This document shows, in pieces, positions 7,816-13,589 of a stretch of DNA of 16,938 nt (the first letter of the stretch is position 1; each line of letters starts with the position of its first letter). Location: NCBI GenBank assembly GCA_964635265.1, contig CAZWNV010000051.1, positions 1 through 16,938 of the forward strand, written 5' to 3'. The notes under the pieces are model-generated. The model saw only the letters and a program-made list of their open reading frames with translations, ran no database searches and was not told the DNA's origin. A program made the position numbers and the translations under genes. The DNA is from M55B175 sp964635265 (lineage in GTDB: Bacteria > Desulfobacterota > Desulfobacteria > Desulfobacterales > Desulfosalsimonadaceae).

Positions 7816-8892
7816 ATGACAATTGTTCATCGCTACATAAGTGCTCTGTTTTTTAAGTTCTTTGCCATTGTGCTGTTCATGGTGGTTGTCATCTATCTTT
7901 GCATGGACGTCTTCGGCAGGATAGACAATCTCCTGGAGGAGGGGCTGACTCCCGTGGAAATGCTCTGCTTTTTCGCCTTCAAGGTGCCCCTGATCATTTC
8001 CCAGATTACGCCGGTAGCCGTTCTTTTGGCCGTTCTGGTGACATTCGGTATCATGAGCCGCAACAATGAGGTCCTTGCACTGAAGAGCTCCGGCGTGAGC
8101 CTGCAGTATCTTCTCGTCCCGATTCTGGTGATCGGCCTGCTCCTGAGCGTTGCGCTTTTTGTCTTCTCCGAGGTGGTTGTGCCGGTTGCGACCATCCGCG
8201 CGCACCAAATGACGGACAAGAGTGCCGGCGGGCAGCAGGTGATGACCTCGCGGGAGTCCAATATCTGGCTCAAGCATCAGCGGGCGATTACGCACATTCA
8301 ATATTATCATCCGGACGAGGATGCCATTTACGGGGTCAGCACCCTGTTTTTCGATTCCGGCTTTCACCTGAGACGCCGGCTGGATGCGCAGAAGGGGGTG
8401 TATCGAAACGGGGGCTGGACCATGTTTTCCGCCATGGTGCAGGAGCTTGGAGACCCGGAAAAAGCCCCGCAGACCCGCTATTTTGATCAAAAACAGGTGG
8501 ACCTGGCGCTGGCTCCCGCGGATCTGAAGAAGATTGCGCGCTCGGCAGAAGAGATGAGTTTTTCCCGGCTGCGCCGCTATATCGCCAAAGTGGAGCGCGA
8601 CGGCTATGATGCCACCCGGTACAAGGTGGATCTGCATGCAAAGATTGCGTTTCCCGCCATATGCCTGATTATGAGCATGTTCGGCGCAGCTTTGGCGCTG
8701 CGCGGGCGAACCCGGGAGGGCATGGCGGTCAGTTTTGCCTATGGCATCGTGGTGGCCTTTATTTACTGGTCGCTCTACAGCCTTTGCCTCTCGCTCGGAT
8801 ACGGAGGCATCCTGCCTCCGGTTTTTGCTGCCTGGATGGCGAACATGGTGTTTTTCTGTACAGCCGGTTTGATGGTGGTGCACCTTGAGTAA
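7816..8892 (+). CDS. lptG: LPS export ABC transporter permease LptG
   Basis: LptG is the partner permease of LptF in the LPS extraction transporter. The 358-residue product has the same layout: spans in about residues 12-120, a periplasmic beta-jellyroll (about 125-265), and three C-terminal spans beginning at HAKIAFPAICLIMSMFGAALA. EVLALKSSGVSLQYL near residue 88 is the coupling segment expected to touch the LptB ATPase. lptB itself is not in the window. The ATG at 7816 has AGCGGAG overlapping the lptF stop region upstream. The 3' end overlaps the proposed lpxK start by 8 bases. A terminator-like hairpin followed by five T lies inside the coding region at 8802-8826, where the protein reads YGGILPPVF. 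Confidence 0.91.
   Translation: MTIVHRYISALFFKFFAIVLFMVVVIYLCMDVFGRIDNLLEEGLTPVEMLCFFAFKVPLIISQITPVAVLLAVLVTFGIMSRNNEVLALKSSGVSLQYLLVPILVIGLLLSVALFVFSEVVVPVATIRAHQMTDKSAGGQQVMTSRESNIWLKHQRAITHIQYYHPDEDAIYGVSTLFFDSGFHLRRRLDAQKGVYRNGGWTMFSAMVQELGDPEKAPQTRYFDQKQVDLALAPADLKKIARSAEEMSFSRLRRYIAKVERDGYDATRYKVDLHAKIAFPAICLIMSMFGAALALRGRTREGMAVSFAYGIVVAFIYWSLYSLCLSLGYGGILPPVFAAWMANMVFFCTAGLMVVHLE
8802..8826 (+). terminator. terminator-like hairpin with T-run inside lptG
   Basis: CGGAGGC (8802-8808) and GCCTCCG (8814-8820) form a perfect 7-bp GC-rich stem around a five-base loop. After one G come five T (8822-8826). This is the form of a weak intrinsic terminator, located about 65 bases before the end of lptG and upstream of the lpxK start. 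The same bases encode a loop between membrane spans, so codon constraint could produce it by chance. Confidence 0.3.
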
Positions 8893-10045
8893 CCGAAACC
8901 GCAAAACGCCGCTGGGTGCTGTTGTGCGCGGAGTGGAAAACATTATCCATAACCCGGATCCCCGCAGTCCCGGGTTTTCGGAAAAAGGCTTGTACCTGCT
9001 TTCCCGGTGTTATGCAAAAGCCGTCAGGGCCCGGGAGCAGCAGTATGCAAGAGGGGTGCGGCGGCAGCAGCGCCTGCCCTGCCGCGTGATCTCCGTGGGA
9101 AACATCGCTGCGGGCGGATCCGGCAAGACGCCCATGACCCTGCATCTGGCCCGGGGACTTCTTGCCCGCGGGCTGCGGCCCGTTGTGATCAGCCGGGGGT
9201 ACAAGGCCAGGATGGAGCGAAGCGGGGGTATTGTATCGGACGGCCGGAGGATTCTTGCGGCTCCTGATCAGGCAGGGGACGAACCGTTCATGATTGCTTC
9301 CGAACTGCCGGAGGTTCCCGTTCTGGTCGGAGCGGATCGCTTTCGTGCGGGAGAGCTGGCGGTCAGGCGTTTTTCTCCGGATGTCGTCATTCTTGATGAC
9401 GGCTTCCAGCATCGCCGGGTCCATCGGGATGTGGATCTGCTTCTGATCGACGGATCAACCGGATTTGGAAACGGCCACCTCCTTCCCCGGGGGCCGCTTC
9501 GCGAACCGGTAAGCGCCCTGTGGCGGGCCGATGCCGTAATCCTTACAAGGATGGAGAACGCGGATCCCTCGGCTGTTGCCGCCGTCTGCCAAAAGGCGGC
9601 CGGGATCCCGGTGTTTCGCTCCGTCCACCGCCCCTGGGTATACGGGGTAGCCAGGCAAGGGGGAAAAAATCCGCTGGAGCTTGAATCCCCGGCCTTTGCC
9701 CGGGATCTCGGGTTCCTTGCGGACGCCAGGGTCTTCGGCTTCTCCGGAATTGCCGGAAACCGCGAATTTCAGCGGATGGTAACGGCGATTTCCGGTCAAG
9801 TAACAGGTTTTATTGCATATCCGGACCATTACCGGTACAATGAAGCGGATCTGGAACATATAGCAAAGCAGGCAGCCTCTGCAGGGGCGGACTGGATTGT
9901 GACAACCCAGAAAGACTATCCCCGTATCCGGGCCTGGGGGCGCCTGCCCGCCTCAGTTGCGGTCATCGGCATCCGTCCGGACCTGGGTGCCGAGCATCAG
10001 TTGTTTTGCAGTTTTTTGGGGCGCAGGCTCGGCCGGCCCCTTTGA
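8885..10045 (+). CDS. lpxK: tetraacyldisaccharide 4'-kinase LpxK
   Basis: LpxK phosphorylates the 4' position of the tetraacylated disaccharide to give lipid IVA, at the cytoplasmic face of the inner membrane. The 386-residue product holds the family Walker A, GNIAAGGSGKT (Lys81-Thr82), then VVISRGY, and the LpxK hallmark LDDGFQH near residue 167. GHLLPRGPLREP and the C-terminal TTQKDYPR segment follow. The start proposed is a TTG at 8885, overlapping the lptG stop by 8 bases. No in-frame ATG lies before the conserved core, and a GTG at 8924 is the other option. The TTG keeps an N-terminal region of about 70 residues before the P-loop, somewhat longer than in E. coli. Weak initiation plus the overlap suggests dependence on lptG translation. 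Confidence 0.94.
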   Translation: MSNRNRKTPLGAVVRGVENIIHNPDPRSPGFSEKGLYLLSRCYAKAVRAREQQYARGVRRQQRLPCRVISVGNIAAGGSGKTPMTLHLARGLLARGLRPVVISRGYKARMERSGGIVSDGRRILAAPDQAGDEPFMIASELPEVPVLVGADRFRAGELAVRRFSPDVVILDDGFQHRRVHRDVDLLLIDGSTGFGNGHLLPRGPLREPVSALWRADAVILTRMENADPSAVAAVCQKAAGIPVFRSVHRPWVYGVARQGGKNPLELESPAFARDLGFLADARVFGFSGIAGNREFQRMVTAISGQVTGFIAYPDHYRYNEADLEHIAKQAASAGADWIVTTQKDYPRIRAWGRLPASVAVIGIRPDLGAEHQLFCSFLGRRLGRPL

Positions 10046-10067
10046 GTTTTCGGGAAAGGGTTTGTCC

Positions 10068-10739
10068 ATGGAAAAGCCGTTTACACGCGGGGATATCGAA
10101 ACGAATCCGTGCCGGGTCCTGTCCAGGGGGAGATGGGGCAATGCGGATCTCTATTTCTACAGGCACCAGGATACAGAGTGGGTGATCAAGGATTTTTCTC
10201 CGTGCCCGCCGCTTGTGCGGGAGAGCTGGGGGCGCTTTTTGGTCCGGCGCGAATACCGGTCCCTTGACCGGTTGCGCGGCATACGGGGCGTCCCGGCGGA
10301 CATGTTCATTCTGGATGTCCATGCCTTGTGCTATCGGTATATCCGGGGATTCACCCTGCGCGAAATTGCAACGGATCTGCTGGATCCGGACTTTTTTTTC
10401 CGGCTGGAGGTCTTGGTGCAGCAGATGCATGAGCGCCACATGGTGCATCTCGATCTCCGCAACAGCAGGAATGTGCTCATGGACGAAAACGGCCGGCCGG
10501 CCCTGCTGGATTTTCAATCCTGCATTTGTCTGGACCGGGTGCCGAAAGAGCTGCACCCTCTGTTAAAGGATGTGGATATATCCGGAGTATACAAGCTGTG
10601 GCAGCGCAAGCAGCCGCATACCCTGGATTCCCGGCGTCGCGCACGGCTCGCTGCCGTAAACAGAAGGCGGCGGTTCTGGGTGTTCCACGGCTATCCCCCG
10701 GGCATGCGCACCTCTCCCAGAAGATCCGATGGCAAATGA
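10068..10739 (+). CDS. kinase-fold protein next to lpxK, possible Kdo/LPS kinase
   Basis: This 223-residue product has a compact eukaryotic-like kinase fold. Visible elements are a beta-3 lysine (VIK, Lys41), a candidate helix-C glutamate (RREY, Glu62), a hinge-like YRYIRGFTL near 89-97, and the catalytic loop HLDLRNSRN with Asp129 and Asn135. A metal-binding DFQ (Asp148) stands where protein kinases have DFG. A small fold with DFx instead of DFG and no activation loop resembles the RIO/KdkA/WaaP (LPS and Kdo kinase) group more than Ser/Thr protein kinases. The tail (about 187-223) is rich in Arg and could favour membrane phosphate groups. The start at 10068 has AAAGGG 7 bases upstream and lies 22 bases after lpxK. 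Operon context suggests phosphorylation of Kdo or lipid A, but the substrate is inferred. Bases 10372-10399 form a terminator-like hairpin with eight T. Confidence 0.82.
   Translation: MEKPFTRGDIETNPCRVLSRGRWGNADLYFYRHQDTEWVIKDFSPCPPLVRESWGRFLVRREYRSLDRLRGIRGVPADMFILDVHALCYRYIRGFTLREIATDLLDPDFFFRLEVLVQQMHERHMVHLDLRNSRNVLMDENGRPALLDFQSCICLDRVPKELHPLLKDVDISGVYKLWQRKQPHTLDSRRRARLAAVNRRRRFWVFHGYPPGMRTSPRRSDGK
10372..10399 (+). terminator. terminator-like hairpin with T8 run inside the kinase-like gene
   Basis: CGGATC (10372-10377) and GATCCG (10383-10388) form a perfect 6-bp stem with a five-base loop. GAC follows, then eight T (10392-10399). The stem is moderate but the T-run is long. It sits about half way through the gene, where the protein reads LLDPDFFF. 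Partial termination here would reduce expression of the kinase-like protein; a function is not shown. Confidence 0.3.
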
Positions 10740-10757
10740 TGCTGCGGTTTGCCGGGC

Positions 10758-11333
10758 CTATCCCAGGGGCCGCACAAAGGTTGCGATAAACAGGATGCCG
10801 TAGCAGCCGAGGATCATCAGCATATTGAGATGGGCGTTGTTTTGGTAAAAGCTCTCCCATGACACGGCGGTCAATTTTTCCGGGCGGAAGGCGGCCAGAC
10901 CGGGCAGGTAACGGTTGACGCGCCGGCAGTAAGCCTCATAATCGGCTCCGAAAATCTGCTGCAGCTTTGCTTCCTCCCGGCGGACCCGGTTGGTCATGTA
11001 GAAATAATAAAGCAGGACAAAACCCCCCAATATCCAGGGATTCGCCGTCATCATCACCATTCCGAAGAGCAGAAAGAACCGTCCGATGTACATGGGGTTG
11101 CGCATGAACATGTAGGGCCCTTCCTGGGTGAGTTTCTTCTGGGTTTTGATAGTGGCAAAGCACCATACCTGAAGCAGCTCTCCCAGGACCGAGACCACCA
11201 GCCCGGGCAGAAACCAGCGCGGATCCAGCTGGGTGAGCACCAGCAGCAGGGCGGCAGCAAATAACGGGTATCGGATTTTGAGAAAGAGTTTTCGGATCTT
11301 GCGATTGTTGAATAGTTCATTGATAGAAATCAC
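10758..11333 (-). CDS. isoprenylcysteine carboxyl methyltransferase-like membrane protein
   Basis: The 191-residue product belongs to the ICMT/phospholipid methyltransferase (PEMT) superfamily of small membrane methyltransferases. Hydrophobic spans lie at about residues 22-37, 42-60, 88-115 and 168-188. The superfamily core is present: GPYMFMRNPMYIG near 72-84, then RREEAKLQQIFGADYEAYCRRVNRYLPG near 118-145, where the RREE, Y and R residues form the usual SAM-binding region. The methyl acceptor is unknown; bacterial members act on quite different lipids and cofactors. It is the last gene of the waaA-kdsB operon, 15 bases after kdsB. The start is a GTG at 11333 served by GAAGGAG at 11344-11350, ten bases away. 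The stop faces the kinase gene's stop with 18 bases between them. Confidence 0.83.
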   Translation of the reverse strand: MISINELFNNRKIRKLFLKIRYPLFAAALLLVLTQLDPRWFLPGLVVSVLGELLQVWCFATIKTQKKLTQEGPYMFMRNPMYIGRFFLLFGMVMMTANPWILGGFVLLYYFYMTNRVRREEAKLQQIFGADYEAYCRRVNRYLPGLAAFRPEKLTAVSWESFYQNNAHLNMLMILGCYGILFIATFVRPLG

Positions 11334-11343
11334 TGTTCATTGA

Positions 11344-11350
11344 CTCCTTC
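11344..11350 (-). promoter_or_regulatory. Shine-Dalgarno site for the methyltransferase-like gene
   Basis: Read on the minus strand this is GAAGGAG. It overlaps the kdsB stop codon (TGA at 11351-11349) and lies ten bases before the GTG start at 11333. It is the strongest such site in the minus operon and supports the GTG. An ATG three bases downstream of the site is out of frame and opens only a seven-codon reading frame, so it is not taken as the start. Confidence 0.6.
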
Positions 11351-12113
11351 AGGAATTATCCGGTTTCGGTATCCGCCGGGCCCGGAGATGGCAGAGCACC
11401 GCCTCCAGGTCCTCGGGCCGGTCCACGCTCAGGCTCTCGTATTCGGTGATCACGGTATAAATGGGAATATTGTTTTCCAGGAGCCGCAGCTGCTCCAGTT
11501 TTTCAATATTTTCCAGCCGGCCCGGCGGCAGGGAGACAAATTTTTGCAGGGCAGCCATGCGGAAAGCATACATGCCGATGTGCATATAAAAGCTGGATTC
11601 TTCCGGCTCTCTGGGGTGGGGGATTCGTGCGCGGGAGAAATACAGGGCTCTTCCCTGCGGGGAGAACACCACTTTCACCCGGTTCGGATCCCGGGCGCTT
11701 TCCGGATCGATTTGCCGGACAAGGGTGGTGACAGCGGTTTCCGCATCACTGAAGGGGCGGATTAACTCGCCGAGCATCAGGGGGTTGAGCACGGGCTCGT
11801 CTCCCTGGATGTTTACCACTACGTCCTGCGGCCCGAGCTCGAGTCGGGATGCTGCTTCACAAACCCGGTCCGTACCGCTCGGGTGATCGCTGCGGGTGAT
11901 GATGACCGGGACGTCCAGGCGCCTGGCTTCGGCTGCAATACGCTCGTCATCGGTGGCCAGGTAAACGACGTCGATGTCCGGGCAGCTTTTGGCCCGGCTG
12001 TACACATGCCAGAACATGGGTTTTCCGGCGATTGCCGCCAGGGGTTTGCCCGGGAAACGGCTGGAGTTGTATCGGGCCGGTATGATTGCGTAGCACGGGG
12101 TGGTTTTTGGCAT
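11349..12113 (-). CDS. kdsB: 3-deoxy-manno-octulosonate cytidylyltransferase KdsB (CMP-Kdo synthetase)
   Basis: KdsB activates Kdo with CTP to make CMP-Kdo, the donor for WaaA, in the cytoplasm. The 254-residue product is of normal length. The nucleotide-binding start IIPARYNSSRFPGKPLA (residues 10-26) is the family signature. ATDDERI near 53, SDHPSGTDRV near 75, and NIQGDEP near 99-105, which holds a metal-binding Asp, follow in order. The IGMYAFR and LENIEKLEQLRLLENN segments (about 179-213) complete the pattern. It starts three bases after the waaA stop (TGA AAA ATG), so the two are surely co-transcribed and probably translationally coupled. Their pairing matches the pathway: KdsB makes the substrate that WaaA uses. 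Confidence 0.97.
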   Translation of the reverse strand: MPKTTPCYAIIPARYNSSRFPGKPLAAIAGKPMFWHVYSRAKSCPDIDVVYLATDDERIAAEARRLDVPVIITRSDHPSGTDRVCEAASRLELGPQDVVVNIQGDEPVLNPLMLGELIRPFSDAETAVTTLVRQIDPESARDPNRVKVVFSPQGRALYFSRARIPHPREPEESSFYMHIGMYAFRMAALQKFVSLPPGRLENIEKLEQLRLLENNIPIYTVITEYESLSVDRPEDLEAVLCHLRARRIPKPDNS

Positions 12114-12116
12114 TTT

Positions 12117-13394
12117 TCAGTCAGCGTCCAGCATATCCAGAATCAGGCGGCAGGCCTGATTGGTGCCGCCCTGATGGGCTCTTATATATGCGGCTGCCGC
12201 CTCTTTTATCGTTTCAGGCCGCGGCGGGGCCTCTATTTGCCGGATCAGGCGGTCCGCGGCTTCCTGCCAGTTGCGGGTCCTGCATACAAGGCCGCGGGAG
12301 AGGATCCGGCTGCCGACCCAGGCGAAATTTTCCCAGGAAGGTCCGATAACCGGCAATACTCCATGCATCAGGGGTTCGAGAAAATTCTGCCCGCCAAGCG
12401 GGGCGAGGCTGCCGCCTATAAAAACCGCTGTAGCATGGCCATAGCCCGCATTTAACTCTCCGAAACGGTCCCACAGCACAACCGTGCCCGGGGTAGCCGC
12501 TTCGCTGCCAAGTCCGGAGCGGTACTCCCATTGGGCGCCGATTTTGTCCAGGCGTTGCTGCCAGGCGGCCAACCGATGCATGTGCCGCGGGAAGAGTCCT
12601 GTTATAAGAGCCGGAAAGCGATCGTGAATTCTGCGGAGCATCTTCTCGACCACCGTCTCCTCTTCTTCCCTTATGGATCCCAGGACAAGAAAAGGGGTGC
12701 CCTGGGGCAGGGTGATCGGAAGATTCCCGCCTTGATCTGCATTCCGGGCGTTCTCCTCCATCCGGAGGCGGTCAAATTTGATGTTGGGCATTACCCCGGC
12801 CGTTTTATCACCAAAAAGCTTGTTATAGCGGTCTGCATCTTCCCTGGATATGGCAAGAACCCGGTCCGGGGCAAGCCGGGTCCACAGGCCCGGAAGCATT
12901 CGGTAACGCCTGAAGCTGCGTGGTGTCATGCGGGCATTGAGGATCAGGATGCGGCAGTCGCGGCTGCGCAGAGCGGACAACAGCCCGGGCCACAATTCGG
13001 TTTCCAAAAGCACCATAACCCGCGGGGCAATCTGTTCCACCGCCTTTTCCATAAGGGATGGCTTGTCAAAGGGAAAGAACCGCAGGGCAATGGAGGCAGC
13101 GGCCGGGCCGGTGCCGCATGAAGCTGTTTCCTTTTCCAGAATATCCATCCCCTGACGGGTGTTTGTGCTTATCAGGATCCGGATGCGGCTGCGAAAGGAA
13201 AGCGCCCGTACGAGAGATGCCGCCAGGTAGGCTTCTCCCGCGGATGCGGCCTGGATCCAGATATCTGCTGGAGCACCGGCCGGATCCCGCAGGAGACGTT
13301 CGGTATATCCTTCCGTTAAGCGGGAGTTTTTTGCGAGGATCGGCAGGGCGAACTGCCATCCCAGATTATACAGTGCGAGGCAAAGTCTGGCCAT
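12117..13394 (-). CDS. waaA: 3-deoxy-D-manno-octulosonic acid transferase WaaA (KdtA)
   Basis: WaaA (family GT30) transfers Kdo from CMP-Kdo to lipid IVA at the inner membrane. From the ATG at 13394 the product has 425 residues, the same length as the E. coli protein, and begins with a hydrophobic N-terminal anchor. ASAGEAYLA near 50 carries Glu54, the likely catalytic base. VLLETELWPGLL follows near 128-139, LGSIREEEE near 238, and FIGGSLAPLGGQNFLEPL near 322-339 is the nucleotide-sugar-binding signature. Longer starts exist (ATG 13418, TTG 13430), but they add only a short Cys-containing leader and lack a better ribosome-binding site. ACAGG sits four bases before 13394. Whether one, two or more Kdo units are added cannot be read from the sequence. 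The neighbouring kinase-like gene makes a single phosphorylated Kdo worth testing. Confidence 0.96.
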   Translation of the reverse strand: MARLCLALYNLGWQFALPILAKNSRLTEGYTERLLRDPAGAPADIWIQAASAGEAYLAASLVRALSFRSRIRILISTNTRQGMDILEKETASCGTGPAAASIALRFFPFDKPSLMEKAVEQIAPRVMVLLETELWPGLLSALRSRDCRILILNARMTPRSFRRYRMLPGLWTRLAPDRVLAISREDADRYNKLFGDKTAGVMPNIKFDRLRMEENARNADQGGNLPITLPQGTPFLVLGSIREEEETVVEKMLRRIHDRFPALITGLFPRHMHRLAAWQQRLDKIGAQWEYRSGLGSEAATPGTVVLWDRFGELNAGYGHATAVFIGGSLAPLGGQNFLEPLMHGVLPVIGPSWENFAWVGSRILSRGLVCRTRNWQEAADRLIRQIEAPPRPETIKEAAAAYIRAHQGGTNQACRLILDMLDAD

Positions 13395-13509
13395 GAAACC
13401 TGTCCGTAGTAACTGCATGCAGTGCTGCAAGGGCTGTCATGCAGATATCATGCCTGCAGAAGGCCTTGCAACAGAAATATGCTCCGCGGGTTCCCGGACA
13501 GGGTTCTTC

Positions 13510-13538
13510 TTGACTAACGCTGTTTCATAAGGTAATTT
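13510..13538 (+). promoter_or_regulatory. sigma70-type promoter for the two-kinase operon
   Basis: TTGACT at 13510-13515 is a near-consensus -35 box. After a 17-base spacer comes TAATTT at 13533-13538 as a weaker -10 box. Transcription would start near 13545, leaving a leader of about 45 bases before the ATG at 13590 but almost none before the ATG at 13551. That supports the downstream start of the histidine kinase. The surrounding bases (13520-13550) are AT-rich compared with the rest of the window. Confidence 0.5.
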
Positions 13539-13579
13539 TGAAATATTTGAATGACTTCCTTCAATCCTGCCAGCTCGTC

Positions 13580-13584
13580 AGGGG
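13580..13584 (+). promoter_or_regulatory. Shine-Dalgarno site deciding the histidine kinase start
   Basis: AGGGG lies five bases upstream of the ATG at 13590. The earlier in-frame ATG at 13551 has only AAGG about 18 bases upstream, too far for normal use. This favours 13590. Confidence 0.5.
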
Positions 13585-13589
13585 AATCT

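Noticed and set aside
6529..8943. Open minus-strand reading frame of about 800 codons antisense to msbA end, lptF, lptG and lpxK start
   Set aside because: The translation has no recognisable domain and low-complexity His/Gln/Arg content. The plus-strand genes in the same place match known families along their whole length. It is a shadow of codon bias.
9957..10067. In-frame upstream extension of the kinase-like gene into lpxK
   Set aside because: It overlaps lpxK coding sequence, whereas the ATG at 10068 has AAAGGG at a good distance and follows the lpxK stop.
10731..10753. GGCAAA / TTTGCC stem at the junction of the convergent kinase-like and methyltransferase-like genes
   Set aside because: Only six weak base pairs, an eleven-base loop and no T-run on either side. 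Too weak to call a terminator.
13395..13430. Longer waaA starts (ATG 13418, TTG 13430)
   Set aside because: They add a short leader without family resemblance, and no better ribosome-binding site is seen. The ATG at 13394 gives the usual 425 residues.
13426..13473. Possible minus-strand promoter for waaA (TTGCAA with ATATCT or TATCTG downstream)
   Set aside because: The -10 candidates match poorly and the spacing is ambiguous, so no promoter is listed for waaA.
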